Part shown: positions 27,532-36,997 of the stretch, piece after piece | Layout of the letters: every line of letters starts with the position of its first letter | Position numbering within the stretch: position 1 is the stretch's first letter | The notes under the pieces: model-generated | The model's input: only the letters and a program-made list of their open reading frames with translations | Told to the model about the DNA's origin: nothing | Databases searched by the model: none | Program-made: the position numbers and the translations under genes | Source of the DNA: Allomuricauda sp. | GTDB lineage: Bacteria > Bacteroidota > Bacteroidia > Flavobacteriales > Flavobacteriaceae | Reading direction: 5' to 3' | NCBI GenBank assembly: GCA_003712125.1 | Contig: RHLF01000001.1 | Location: forward strand, 372,001 to 436,000 | DNA: 64,000 bases

Positions 27532-30198
27532 TTAAAGTGTCTTTTTAACGGCCACCTCTTGGAAGGCTTCTAAAATATCACCCTCTTTGATATCATTGTA
27601 GTTTTTGATCTGCAATCCGCAATCATAGCCCTTCGCAACTTCCTTGACATCATCTTTGAAACGCTTCAACGAGGCCAATTCTCCGGTAAACACAACCACA
27701 CCATCTCGAATTAATCGAATCTGAGAGTTTCTGAAAATCTTTCCACTGGTCACCATACATCCGGCAATAGTACCAATTTTAGAAATCTTGAAAGTCTCTC
27801 GTATCTCGGCGTTACCCGTAACTTCCTCCTTCAATTCTGGTGAAAGCATTCCTTCCATCGCATCTTTAAGATCATTGATGGCATCGTAAATGATCGAATA
27901 GGTTCTGATATCAATTTCTTCCTTATCGGCAATATCCCTGGCATTACCCATGGGACGAACATTAAATCCAATAATAATGGCGTCAGAGGCACTCGCTAAC
28001 AATACATCAGATTCTGTAATGGCTCCAACTCCCTTGTGGATGATATTCACTTGAATCTCATCTGTGGATAGTTTTTGGAAGGAATCGGTAAGTGCCTCTA
28101 CAGAACCATCCACATCACCCTTCAAAATAATATTCAGTTCCTGGAAATCGCCCAATGCAATTCGTCTACCAATCTCATCTAAGGTAATATGGCGTTGTGT
28201 ACGCACCGATTGCTCACGTTGTAGTTGCGAACGTTTTGACGCAATGGATTTTGCCTCCCGCTCATCTTGTAAGACATTAAACTTGTCACCTGCCTGTGGC
28301 GCACCATCCAATCCTAAAATCGAAATTGGTGTGGCGGGACCTGCTTTTTTCACATTTTTACCCCGCTCATCTTGCATGGCCTTCACCTTACCGCTGTGGG
28401 TACCAGCCAATACATAGTCGCCAATCTCCAAAGTACCTTCTTGTACCAATATGGTTGACACATAGCCGCGGCCCTTATCTAAAAATGCCTCAACAACAGT
28501 ACCATTGGCCAGCTTGTCAGGATTTGCTTTCAATTCCAATAATTCGGCTTCGAGCAATACCTTTTCCAACAATTCTTTGACACCTTCTCCGGTCTTGGCC
28601 GAAATATCATGGGATTGTATTTTACCACCCCAGTCTTCCACCAAAAGGTTCATGGCGGCAAGACCTTCTTTGATCTTATCAGGATTGGCCGTTGGTTTGT
28701 CAATCTTATTTATGGCAAATACGATTGGCACACCTGCTGCCTGAGCATGACTAATGGCTTCCTTGGTTTGGGGCATGATATCATCATCAGCCGCTACTAC
28801 AATAATGGCGATGTCGGTAACTTGAGCACCCCTTGCCCGCATCGCGGTAAACGCCTCGTGACCCGGTGTATCTAAAAAGGTTATTTTTTGTCCATCTTCG
28901 AGCGATACGCCATACGCACCGATATGCTGCGTGATCCCACCACTTTCACCTGCGATTACGTTTTCTTCACGCACATAATCAAGCAAGGAAGTTTTTCCGT
29001 GATCCACGTGCCCCATCACCGTAACGATTGGAGCCCGATGTTTTAGATCTTCAGGAGCATCTTCTTCAATTTCGATGGATTCCTCTATCTCAGCAGTAAC
29101 AAATTCAACTTCATAGCCGAATTCTTCTGCAACGATACTCAGGGTTTCGGCATCTAATCGTTGGTTCATGGTCATCATGATCCCCAGCGACATACAGGCC
29201 GAAATTATATCAGTAGTGGAAACATCCATCATGGTGGCTACCTCATTCACGGTAACAAACTCGGTTACCTTGAGGATCTTCCCTTCAAGTTCTTGTTGTT
29301 CAAGCTCCTTTTCGGTTTGTTGACGGTGCAAGTCGCGCTTTTCACGACGGTATTTTGCTCCTTTACCCTTGTTGGATTTTCCTTGAAGCTTCTCAAGGGT
29401 CTCACGAACCTGCTTTTGTACTTCCTCTTCGGTAGGCTCTACCTTCGGTGTACTAAAACGTTGTCCTTTGCGACCATTCGATCTACCTCCATTTTGATTT
29501 TGTTGGTTTTTACTGACGATACGTTTTCTGCGACGCTTTCTATCAGCATTGGAGTTGTTGTTCGACTCCTTTTCTTTTGACTCTTCCTCTTTCTTCTTTT
29601 TGGGTCTTTCGAACTGAGAAAGGTCAATTTTAGCCGTAATCTTTGGACCATCGAGCTTTTTGTACTGGGTTTCAATGGTCTTGGGCGCCTCGGGTTGCGG
29701 CTCCTCTTTTTTGGGTTTTGGCGTTTCTTTCACCTCAGGGGCTGGCGCTGGTGCCTGTGCTGGAGCTGGAGCCGGAGCTTCTTTTTCTTCAACTTTTTTA
29801 GGCTCCTCCGCCTTCGGTTCTGGCTCGGGCTTTTTGTCTAGGTCTATTTTACCCACGGTCTTTGGACCGGCTAATTCCGCCTTGGCCTTGACCACCTCCT
29901 TAGAAGCAATCCGTTTTTCGCGGGCAATACGTCGTTCCTCTTGTTCCTGCTCCATCTGAAGGCGAATCTCTTCCTTCTCCTTCATTTTCTCCTCGGCCAC
30001 CTCTTTTGAGGCCACCTTCTTACTCTTATCCGTTTGGAATTCATCCAACAATACTTGGTAGACTTCTTCAGATATTTTGGTGGTAGGCCGTGCCTCCACA
30101 TCGTGACCCTGTGCATTAAGATAATCCACGGCCCTATCCAAAGAAATGTTCAATTCCCTTAGTACCTTGTTTAATCGTATTGTTGGGTTACCTGCCAT
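27532..30198 (-). CDS. infB: Translation initiation factor IF-2
   Basis: 888 residues. IF-2 is the GTPase that places initiator tRNA on the 30S subunit and promotes subunit joining. An N-terminal IF2_N module ([17 protein letters not shown]) is followed by a long charged, Pro/Ala/Glu-rich segment (about 60-270) including an alternating AP run. A basic patch ([19 protein letters not shown]) and a second IF2_N-like module come next. The GTPase starts near residue 395 with [19 protein letters not shown], then [18 protein letters not shown] and FAINKIDKP. Domains II-IV follow to the C-terminus. It is the last gene of rimP-nusA-infB, 39 bp after nusA. Confidence 0.98.
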   Translation of the reverse strand: MAGNPTIRLNKVLRELNISLDRAVDYLNAQGHDVEARPTTKISEEVYQVLLDEFQTDKSKKVASKEVAEEKMKEKEEIRLQMEQEQEERRIAREKRIASKEVVKAKAELAGPKTVGKIDLDKKPEPEPKAEEPKKVEEKEAPAPAPAQAPAPAPEVKETPKPKKEEPQPEAPKTIETQYKKLDGPKITAKIDLSQFERPKKKKEEESKEKESNNNSNADRKRRRKRIVSKNQQNQNGGRSNGRKGQRFSTPKVEPTEEEVQKQVRETLEKLQGKSNKGKGAKYRREKRDLHRQQTEKELEQQELEGKILKVTEFVTVNEVATMMDVSTTDIISACMSLGIMMTMNQRLDAETLSIVAEEFGYEVEFVTAEIEESIEIEEDAPEDLKHRAPIVTVMGHVDHGKTSLLDYVREENVIAGESGGITQHIGAYGVSLEDGQKITFLDTPGHEAFTAMRARGAQVTDIAIIVVAADDDIMPQTKEAISHAQAAGVPIVFAINKIDKPTANPDKIKEGLAAMNLLVEDWGGKIQSHDISAKTGEGVKELLEKVLLEAELLELKANPDKLANGTVVEAFLDKGRGYVSTILVQEGTLEIGDYVLAGTHSGKVKAMQDERGKNVKKAGPATPISILGLDGAPQAGDKFNVLQDEREAKSIASKRSQLQREQSVRTQRHITLDEIGRRIALGDFQELNIILKGDVDGSVEALTDSFQKLSTDEIQVNIIHKGVGAITESDVLLASASDAIIIGFNVRPMGNARDIADKEEIDIRTYSIIYDAINDLKDAMEGMLSPELKEEVTGNAEIRETFKISKIGTIAGCMVTSGKIFRNSQIRLIRDGVVVFTGELASLKRFKDDVKEVAKGYDCGLQIKNYNDIKEGDILEAFQEVAVKKTL

Positions 30199-30237
30199 AT
30201 GCTTTTTAACGCCCTTTTAAATCGGTGCAAATATAAG

Positions 30238-31470
30238 TTAATCTTCAAACTCTGATTTGAGGATCCGAACTACCTCAGCAACGGTCTCTTCCTCTAAATC
30301 GGTACGTTTGACCAAATCGGCTGCATCTTGTTCAAGAACACTGCGCGCCGTATCCAATCCAATTTTTTTGAACTCTTCGATAATCCATGCATCAATTTCA
30401 TCAGAAAACTCGGTCAGCTCAACATCTTCCTCAACACCTTCACGGAATACATCTATTTCATAACCAGTTAATTGACCAGCCAAACGTATGTTGTGCCCGC
30501 CACGACCGATGGCCTTTGAAACCTCTTCAGGTTTTAGGTAAACCTGTGCGGTTTTGTTTTCATCATTTAATTTGACAGACGTTACCCGTGCAGGACTCAA
30601 TGCCCTGGTAACCATCAATTGAGGATTGTTGGTCCAATTGATCACATCAATATTTTCATTGCCCAGTTCACGAACAATACCATGAATTCTTGAGCCTTTC
30701 ATACCCACACAAGCTCCTACGGGATCAATTCGATCATCATAAGAGTCGACAGCAACCTTGGCCTTTTCACCAGGAATTCGAACCGCTTTCTTAATGGTGA
30801 TCAATCCATCAAAAACTTCGGGTATTTCTTGGAAAAACAATTGTTCCAAGAATTTAGGTGCCGTTCGCGACATAATGATCATCGGTTTGGTACCCTTCAG
30901 CTCAACACTTTCAATAATTCCGCGAACATTATCACCTTTTCGGAAGAAGTCAGACGGAATCTGCTTTTCTTTTGGCATGATGATTTCGTTGCCTTCATCA
31001 TCTAAAAGGATAATGGCCTTGTGGCGAATGTGATGTACCTCTGCCGTATATATTTCGCCTTCTAGGTCTTTAAATTGCTTGTAAATAGTGGTGTTGTCAT
31101 GCTCATGGATTTTGGCAATCAGATTTTGACGCAATGCCAAAATTGATCTCCGCCCCAGATCCATCAACTTAACCTCCTCTGAAACATCTTCACCCACCTC
31201 AAAATCGGGCTCAATCTTGCGCGCTTCAGAAAGTGAAATCTCTTCATTGGGTTCCTCTACCTCACCGTCTTCAACCACAATACGATTCCTCCAAATTTCC
31301 AAGTCACCCTTATCGGGATTGATGATGATGTCAAAGTTCTCATCAGAACCGAATTTTCTTTTCAGCGCACTTCGAAATACCTCTTCCAAAATCGCCATTA
31401 GGGTTACCCTATCTATAAACTTATCGTCCTTGAACTCCGAAAAGGATTCAATAAGCGCCAGATTTTCCAT
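30238..31470 (-). CDS. nusA: Transcription termination/antitermination factor NusA
   Basis: 410 residues. NusA binds RNA polymerase and modulates pausing, termination and antitermination. Order of domains: N-terminal RNAP-binding domain (1-130), S1 domain (about 135-205, with GEIYTAEVHHIRHKAIILLD), then KH1 (VDPVGACVGMKGSRI-like DPVGACVGMKGSRIHGIVRE) and KH2 (SKAIGRGGHNIRLAGQLTG). A short acidic C-terminal region of about 60 residues follows. The long acidic repeats of E. coli NusA are absent, as is usual in Bacteroidota. It lies between rimP (12-bp gap) and infB. Confidence 0.97.
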   Translation of the reverse strand: MENLALIESFSEFKDDKFIDRVTLMAILEEVFRSALKRKFGSDENFDIIINPDKGDLEIWRNRIVVEDGEVEEPNEEISLSEARKIEPDFEVGEDVSEEVKLMDLGRRSILALRQNLIAKIHEHDNTTIYKQFKDLEGEIYTAEVHHIRHKAIILLDDEGNEIIMPKEKQIPSDFFRKGDNVRGIIESVELKGTKPMIIMSRTAPKFLEQLFFQEIPEVFDGLITIKKAVRIPGEKAKVAVDSYDDRIDPVGACVGMKGSRIHGIVRELGNENIDVINWTNNPQLMVTRALSPARVTSVKLNDENKTAQVYLKPEEVSKAIGRGGHNIRLAGQLTGYEIDVFREGVEEDVELTEFSDEIDAWIIEEFKKIGLDTARSVLEQDAADLVKRTDLEEETVAEVVRILKSEFED

Positions 31471-31482
31471 TTTGATCTACAA

Positions 31483-31944
31483 TTAAAATTTTAAAACAAC
31501 TTTTGCTTCTTTGATTTCAGAAAAAACAATGATCTGTTTTTTCTGAACTGTATGCTTTCCCTTGCCAACAGGCTTGGGTTCACGGGCCTTCCATTCTAAT
31601 GTTATGCCCTTCTCATTGGTTTCGGTCAAGGTGCCCTCAATAACTTCTTCAAGGGTCTGTACCTTTAATTTACGACCTATATTTTTTTTATACTGACGGG
31701 GAATTTCAAGGGGTGCTGTTGCACCCGCAGAGGTAACCTCCAATGAAAAATCTTCCTCATCCCTATCCAGGTTGTGCTCGATGGCCCTGCTCACCGCAAT
31801 ACAATCTTCAAGGGTTACACCCTTGTCGCCATCAATAACAATTTTAATGAACTTATCTGCTGAAACCGTGCATGTAATCAAGAAGAGCGATTTATTTTGC
31901 TCCAACGCTTTTTCCAAAAGCACTTCTACCCTATCCTTCAACAT
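31483..31944 (-). CDS. rimP: Ribosome maturation factor RimP
   Basis: 153 residues, required for 30S subunit maturation. The N-terminal alpha/beta domain holds IVIDGDKGVTLEDCIAVSRA and the family motif FSLEVTSAGATAPLEIPRQY (a variant of the usual EVSSPG region). The C-terminal SH3-like domain has IGRKLKVQTLEEVIEGTLTE. It is the first gene of the conserved rimP-nusA-infB operon, with a full promoter about 66 bp upstream and a GC-rich hairpin in the leader. Confidence 0.96.
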   Translation of the reverse strand: MLKDRVEVLLEKALEQNKSLFLITCTVSADKFIKIVIDGDKGVTLEDCIAVSRAIEHNLDRDEEDFSLEVTSAGATAPLEIPRQYKKNIGRKLKVQTLEEVIEGTLTETNEKGITLEWKAREPKPVGKGKHTVQKKQIIVFSEIKEAKVVLKF

Positions 31945-31961
31945 AAATTTTGGTAAAAGAA

Positions 31962-31982
31962 GAGGGGACTCGAAGTCCCCTC
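31962..31982 (-). promoter_or_regulatory. Leader hairpin upstream of rimP
   Basis: A perfect 9-bp stem GAGGGGACT / AGTCCCCTC closing a 3-nt loop, 17 bp upstream of the rimP ATG and downstream of the promoter. On the minus (transcribed) strand it is followed by TTCTTTTACC, which resembles a weak attenuator tail. The role may be attenuation, mRNA stability or protein binding; none is shown by sequence alone. Confidence 0.55.
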
Positions 31983-32009
31983 ATGAATACATTTATCCGT
32001 TCAGTGGTG

Positions 32010-32038
32010 CAAATATACGATAAATCTGTGGTTTGCAA
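32010..32038 (-). promoter_or_regulatory. Promoter of rimP-nusA-infB (-33/-7)
   Basis: The minus strand reads TTTTG, 18 nt, TATATTTG, matching both Bacteroidota promoter elements with canonical spacing. The expected start of transcription is about 32003, giving a leader of about 60 nt that includes the hairpin at 31962-31982. Confidence 0.75.
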
Positions 32039-32063
32039 AATTCCCTGAATAAGGGTCTTTGGT

Positions 32064-32735
32064 CTAATTTCTTTTTTCTGAATGTTTTATGTATTTCTCG
32101 ACTACCACCGCGGTCACAATTACCAGGTAAAACTGCCCTACAAGGCCCACGAGCATCGCAGCTTTTTGTGCTATAGGGATGACTGGAACAATCTCACCAT
32201 AACCAATGGTAAGTAAAGTGATATAGGAATAATAAAGTATGGCTTCACTAAACACACTTATATCCTTATTTTCCAAAAGTATTCCCTGAAATGCTCCAGG
32301 ATGTGTGAGTTCAATCGACATAAACAGGAAAAATGCCAAAAATCCCAATGAAATGTATCCACTCATCAAACCCAACACTACATTCTTCGTAACGAATTGA
32401 GCTTTCCAGACCTGCTTGATAATATTCCAGGTTACAACGATATGGAATAGAAAATAAATCAAAAGTCGAATCAAAATATCGGTTTGTGATTCTTGCCTAT
32501 AAATCATAGAACTGCCAAATATGAATGCAGAAACCATAAAAAGTAAAACAAAAAACCAAGCGGCAACCTTCCTTTTAGATATAATTAAAAGCCCTCCTAA
32601 AATGCTCAGCAGATATAACAATGGCAATACAGTAAATTCAAAAAATTCCGGTGGAAAAATCAGGGACCCAAACAAAATAGCAAGTTGTAATGCCAAAAAA
32701 ATCTCGAACCTGAACTTGTACAATTTATCAATCAC
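32064..32735 (-). CDS. Ion-channel family membrane protein (two-pore-helix K+ channel type)
   Basis: 223 residues from a GTG start at 32735 (the preceding frame is closed and no ATG is available near the N-terminus). Roughly six hydrophobic segments; the last two flank a pore loop with the potassium selectivity filter TLLTIGYGEIVPV (T-I-G-Y-G). No RCK/TrkA regulatory domain follows; the C-terminus ends soon after the last helix (VEKYIKHSEKRN). It starts 20 bp after the RND pump gene, so it is probably the last gene of the efflux operon. Potassium selectivity is inferred from the filter only. Confidence 0.85.
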   Translation of the reverse strand: MIDKLYKFRFEIFLALQLAILFGSLIFPPEFFEFTVLPLLYLLSILGGLLIISKRKVAAWFFVLLFMVSAFIFGSSMIYRQESQTDILIRLLIYFLFHIVVTWNIIKQVWKAQFVTKNVVLGLMSGYISLGFLAFFLFMSIELTHPGAFQGILLENKDISVFSEAILYYSYITLLTIGYGEIVPVIPIAQKAAMLVGLVGQFYLVIVTAVVVEKYIKHSEKRN

Positions 32736-32755
32736 TTTATGCTACTGATATTATG

Positions 32756-35700
32756 TTAGTCTTCCAACAACTTTTCATTAAAGGAATAGCCTTTGTAATG
32801 TACCCTAAACAGGGCACTATATAGGGATGGAATAAAAAGAAGCGTTATAACTGTACCAAATAAGAGTCCTATCATAATACTAACGGCCATCCCTTCCCAC
32901 ATCTCACCTCCCGAAAGATACAAGGGTACCAATCCTAAAATAGTAGTAAAGGTAGATAGCAAAATAGGACGAAAACGTTGCAGACATGCAGCTATAACAG
33001 CATCTTGTTCAATTCTGCCCGCTGCTAATTCCACTTCCATTCGGTCAATAAGAACAATCGCATTATTAATCACAATACCCGCGAGCGAAATGACCCCTAA
33101 AAATGGCATAAATCCAAAAGGTTCCTGAAAAACCAATAAGCCAATAACAACCCCGATCACACCCAAAGGAATGGTCAGTACGACCATGGTCATTTTTCGG
33201 AACGAATTAAACTGGATTATCAACAAAAGAACAATGATGAAACCAGAGATGGGAAGATACCCGATAATAGGACCCATATTATCAGCAGTTTGTTTGGCAT
33301 CGCCCCCTAATTGATACGTATAACCCTCAGGCCAGACTCCATTAATCTGTTCTTCCAACCAAGGGTTCATGACAGACATTATGGCTGAGGCATTACCCCC
33401 ATCTCTGAGTTCGCTGCTCACATTGATGGTTCTGCGAAGATCTAAGCGTTTGATTTTGGCGTATTGCCAAGCCGGAACTATTGACGCAACTTGTAACAAG
33501 GGAACACTTTTACCACTATTTTGTGAGTAAATATTCAAGGTTTCCAAGGACGCTAAACTTTGCTGTTGGCTGTCACCACTGCGCATTACAATTGGAATGG
33601 ACTTGTTATCCTCTCTGTATTCACCTGTTTGAAATCCATCTAAAACGGTCTGTAACGATGTGGCAATATCCGAACTGGTTATGCCCGCATTTTGGGCACG
33701 GTTTTGATCGATCTCGATTAAAAACTTTTTACTCTTTGGACCCCAGTCATCCTTTACATTTTTGGTAAAAGCCACTTCTGATAGCTTTTGTTTTATTTGT
33801 TCTGAAATACTCGATAATTGGTCGGGCTCGGGTCCGGAAATCTTTATTTCGATTGGGGTGCCTCCACCCCCCGAACCCAAAAAACCAACCTTTATATCGG
33901 CATTCGGAAAGCTCCTAAACGTATAGGAATCGAGACGTCTAACCATTTCCGCATTTTCCTCAAAGGTGGTCGTATTCACCAAAATATGGGCATAATTTGA
34001 ATTCGCCTCATCAGGTGAATATCCTAAATCATAGGACTCCGGCCCGGCACCTATATATGACGACCAACTAACGATACCCTTCTGCCTTTCTTGATTCACT
34101 CTAAGTGAATCAGCCATATAATCTTCTATTTGATGAACGACATTGGTAGTGCGTTCAATTTTATTCCCTTCCGGCAGATTGATGTCGATGGTTATCATGT
34201 TACGATCACTATCTGGAAAAAAGATAAACGGTATGTAACCAAAACCATATAGGGATAAAAAGAAGGCCAAAAAGATACCAACAATAACTTTGTATTTGTG
34301 GCGTAAAGCCAATAAAATCCAATCTTTATAGTACCGCTTCGCGGCATTGATTGTGCGATCTACAAGACCAGGCTTCTTTTCCCCTTTTGGCGCCACTTTC
34401 AAAAACATATAACAAAACATTGTTATCACAGTAAGCGCAATTAACCATGAAGACGTTAGAGCAATCGTTATGACTACGAATATGGGCCCTACGATGTCTC
34501 CCATAGTAGTCGGTGAAAGGTAAAATGCCAAGAATGCCGCAGAGGTGGTCAAAGTTGATATCAACAAAGGCATCCAAAGCTCTGAAAAAGCTTCGACCGC
34601 AGCCTTATACTTTTCCATACCTTGTTCCAATTTGACCATAATGGTTTCAGCGACTACAATGGCATTATCCACCAGCATCCCCAATGCCATGATTAGTGCT
34701 GCCAAGGTCACCTGATTCAGGCCCATGTTAATGATGCCCATAAGCATCAATGTCATAATGGTGACAATGGGTATTAAACTTGCAATTACAAAACCCGTTC
34801 GGAATCCTAAGAAGATGAGCATTACTATCAATACAATGCTTATTGACTGTAAAAGGTTGACCATAAAATCGCTTACCTTGATATTGATATAATCGTCTAA
34901 AGAAGAAACCCTTGTCAATTCTAAACCGACAGGAAGACGATTCTGCCATTGATCCACAACTTCATCCACAGCTTCGCCTAAATAAACAATGTTTTTATCC
35001 TTCTTGAGGTTAACGTGCATGGTAATGGCCTCTTTACCATCAACACTAACAATTTGATTTGGGGGGTCGATGTAACCCTGGGTCACCGTTGTAATATCTC
35101 CAAGTTTGACCAATTGCGAATTATTGCCAACCGGGATTAGCATATTTTGAATATCCTGAACGGAGTTAAAATTACCCGTAGGCTCTAAAATAATACGTTC
35201 ATCACCCACATTGATTTGCCCTCCTGAACTTAGAATGTTTGTGGCACTTATGCTCTGTTGCAATTTTGAAGCGGACAGACCATATTCCTTTAATCTCGTA
35301 TTGTCGAATTCTACAAAAACACGTTCGTCTTGCACGCCTCCAAGTTCTACCTTAGCGGCGTCAGGTAGCTTTATTAAATCGTCTTTGATATCATCGGCAT
35401 AATCCTTCATTTCCGAGTAGCTAAAGCCATCAGAAGTAAGCCCTACCACAATACCATACACATCACCAATACCATCATCATTCAAATTTGGGTTTACACC
35501 GGAAGGTAGACCTTGTATTCCATTCAATTTTCGACGCAGTCTATCCCAAACCGATTGTAACGTTTCGGGAGCTACTTCATCTTTCAATGAAACACTTACA
35601 ACGGACAAGCCGGTTCTCGATGTGCTTGTTACTTCTTTAAGTTCGGGGAGCTCCTGTGCAACTTTTTCGATCTTATCGGTGACCAGTTGTTCTACACGTT

Positions 35701-35869
35701 CTGGACTCGCACCAGGAAATTGGGAAACTACCGTAGCTACCCGAACGGTATATGGAGGCATACTATCCTGCGACAGATTAAAGTACATATTGATGCCCAA
35801 AAGAACAATAGTACCCAACACCATAAAAGTGATACGATTCTTGTCAATAGAGAATTTTGCTAAATTCAT
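32756..35869 (-). CDS. RND-family efflux pump, inner-membrane permease
   Basis: 1,037 residues, the AcrB-like trimeric transporter that drives substrates into the periplasmic adaptor and outer-membrane channel using the proton gradient. It has 12 helices in the 1+5+1+5 pattern with two large periplasmic loops (about 35-335 and 560-855). Helix 4 carries LGMLVDNAIVVAETIMV, where AcrB has two consecutive Asp; helix 10 reads GIVINNAIVLIDRMEVEL, where AcrB has Lys940. The proton-relay residues therefore differ from AcrB, although D-N-A is common in other RND branches. The substrate is unknown. The operon order is TolC-type fusion, adaptor, pump. Confidence 0.95.
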   Translation of the reverse strand: MNLAKFSIDKNRITFMVLGTIVLLGINMYFNLSQDSMPPYTVRVATVVSQFPGASPERVEQLVTDKIEKVAQELPELKEVTSTSRTGLSVVSVSLKDEVAPETLQSVWDRLRRKLNGIQGLPSGVNPNLNDDGIGDVYGIVVGLTSDGFSYSEMKDYADDIKDDLIKLPDAAKVELGGVQDERVFVEFDNTRLKEYGLSASKLQQSISATNILSSGGQINVGDERIILEPTGNFNSVQDIQNMLIPVGNNSQLVKLGDITTVTQGYIDPPNQIVSVDGKEAITMHVNLKKDKNIVYLGEAVDEVVDQWQNRLPVGLELTRVSSLDDYINIKVSDFMVNLLQSISIVLIVMLIFLGFRTGFVIASLIPIVTIMTLMLMGIINMGLNQVTLAALIMALGMLVDNAIVVAETIMVKLEQGMEKYKAAVEAFSELWMPLLISTLTTSAAFLAFYLSPTTMGDIVGPIFVVITIALTSSWLIALTVITMFCYMFLKVAPKGEKKPGLVDRTINAAKRYYKDWILLALRHKYKVIVGIFLAFFLSLYGFGYIPFIFFPDSDRNMITIDINLPEGNKIERTTNVVHQIEDYMADSLRVNQERQKGIVSWSSYIGAGPESYDLGYSPDEANSNYAHILVNTTTFEENAEMVRRLDSYTFRSFPNADIKVGFLGSGGGGTPIEIKISGPEPDQLSSISEQIKQKLSEVAFTKNVKDDWGPKSKKFLIEIDQNRAQNAGITSSDIATSLQTVLDGFQTGEYREDNKSIPIVMRSGDSQQQSLASLETLNIYSQNSGKSVPLLQVASIVPAWQYAKIKRLDLRRTINVSSELRDGGNASAIMSVMNPWLEEQINGVWPEGYTYQLGGDAKQTADNMGPIIGYLPISGFIIVLLLIIQFNSFRKMTMVVLTIPLGVIGVVIGLLVFQEPFGFMPFLGVISLAGIVINNAIVLIDRMEVELAAGRIEQDAVIAACLQRFRPILLSTFTTILGLVPLYLSGGEMWEGMAVSIMIGLLFGTVITLLFIPSLYSALFRVHYKGYSFNEKLLED

Positions 35870-35891
35870 TTTATTGTGGGTTATGGTGTTG

Positions 35892-36977
35892 TTATTGCAA
35901 CCTTACTTCTTGGCCATCTAAAAGGGTCTGTAAGCCAGCTACTGCAATTTTTTGCCCAGAAGACAGCCCTGAGGTAACTTCGAAACCTTGTGATGTCAAA
36001 TTACCTAACTGAATTCCCTGTTTCTTTACTGTGGCTTTGTCTCCTTCTCCTTCAACAAGAAACACAAAGCGACCATTACTATCTTCCCCAACCGCGTGGG
36101 CAGGTACGACCAAAACATTCTTCGTGGCATCGTGATCCCCGAAATCAAAGGTTACGTTAGCCGCCATACCACTCTTTATGGCATCACTTGGGTTGGTCAC
36201 AATGACCTTTACGGGATACGTAGAGGTATTCGCGTCAACTGCAGGTGCCACTTCTGAAACCCTACCTTTAAACTGTTCTTCAGCAATTGAAGTGAAATCT
36301 ACGACCACGTCCATATTGTCTTGAACCCCATTAATAATACTTTCAGGAATACCCAACGTAATTTCCATATCTGCTCCTGCGTTTAAGACCGCTACGGATT
36401 GTCCCGGACTTACATTTTCGTCAATTTCTGCTGAAATGGAAGCAATTGTACCATCCTCTGGGGCATAGATATATCCGTAATTAATTTGATCTTGTTGTAG
36501 CTCAACACCCCTTTTCGCGGACTTATAGCTTTCTTCTGCATTTCGAAATGAATTTTTGGCGGCCTCAAAATCACTTAGTGAAGTACTTCCCTTTTCATAT
36601 AATGTTCGAATACGATTCAAACTTAATTTGGCCGTATTTACTTGTGATGCCGCACTGTTCAGTTGCGTAAGGGATTGCTCGTAAGCCAAACGTGCCTGTA
36701 CATTATCGAGTTTGGCCAATAGTTGACCTTTCTTTACTTTTTGACCAAGTTTAAGGTCAAACTGCGTAATGATACCAGAATTCCTAAAACTTAGGTTGAT
36801 TATTTTATCAGTCCTGGCCGTGCCACTGAAGGTACGGGACTTCTCACCCCCTAAAAATCCAATCTCCATGAATTTAACGGGTCTAAGTGCGGTTTCTTCC
36901 TTTTTTTCTTCGCCACCACAGGCTAATAGCAATACGCTAAGTACTAGTACAAAACTAAATTGTTGTTTGATTTTCAT
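35892..36977 (-). CDS. RND efflux periplasmic adaptor (membrane fusion protein), lipoprotein
   Basis: 361 residues from the ATG at 36977, chosen because MKIKQQFSFVLVLSVLLLAC is a clean lipoprotein signal; an in-frame ATG three codons earlier is possible. After the lipobox Cys come a lipoyl/barrel-sandwich half motif (IITQFDLKLGQKVKKGQLLA), a helical hairpin (about 95-165, coiled coil), the second lipoyl half (YIYAPEDGTIASISAEIDEN), then beta-barrel and membrane-proximal domains. The adaptor bridges the RND pump and the outer-membrane factor. Its gene is 20 bp after the TolC-type fusion and 22 bp before the pump. Confidence 0.95.
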   Translation of the reverse strand: MKIKQQFSFVLVLSVLLLACGGEEKKEETALRPVKFMEIGFLGGEKSRTFSGTARTDKIINLSFRNSGIITQFDLKLGQKVKKGQLLAKLDNVQARLAYEQSLTQLNSAASQVNTAKLSLNRIRTLYEKGSTSLSDFEAAKNSFRNAEESYKSAKRGVELQQDQINYGYIYAPEDGTIASISAEIDENVSPGQSVAVLNAGADMEITLGIPESIINGVQDNMDVVVDFTSIAEEQFKGRVSEVAPAVDANTSTYPVKVIVTNPSDAIKSGMAANVTFDFGDHDATKNVLVVPAHAVGEDSNGRFVFLVEGEGDKATVKKQGIQLGNLTSQGFEVTSGLSSGQKIAVAGLQTLLDGQEVRLQ

Positions 36978-36997
36978 AGTACACATGTTTTGGTCAA

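Noticed and set aside
29700-29790. Repetitive Ala/Pro/Glu-coding DNA as a possible repeat or CRISPR-like array.
   Set aside because: It is the low-complexity AP linker of IF-2, with no fixed repeat unit or spacers.
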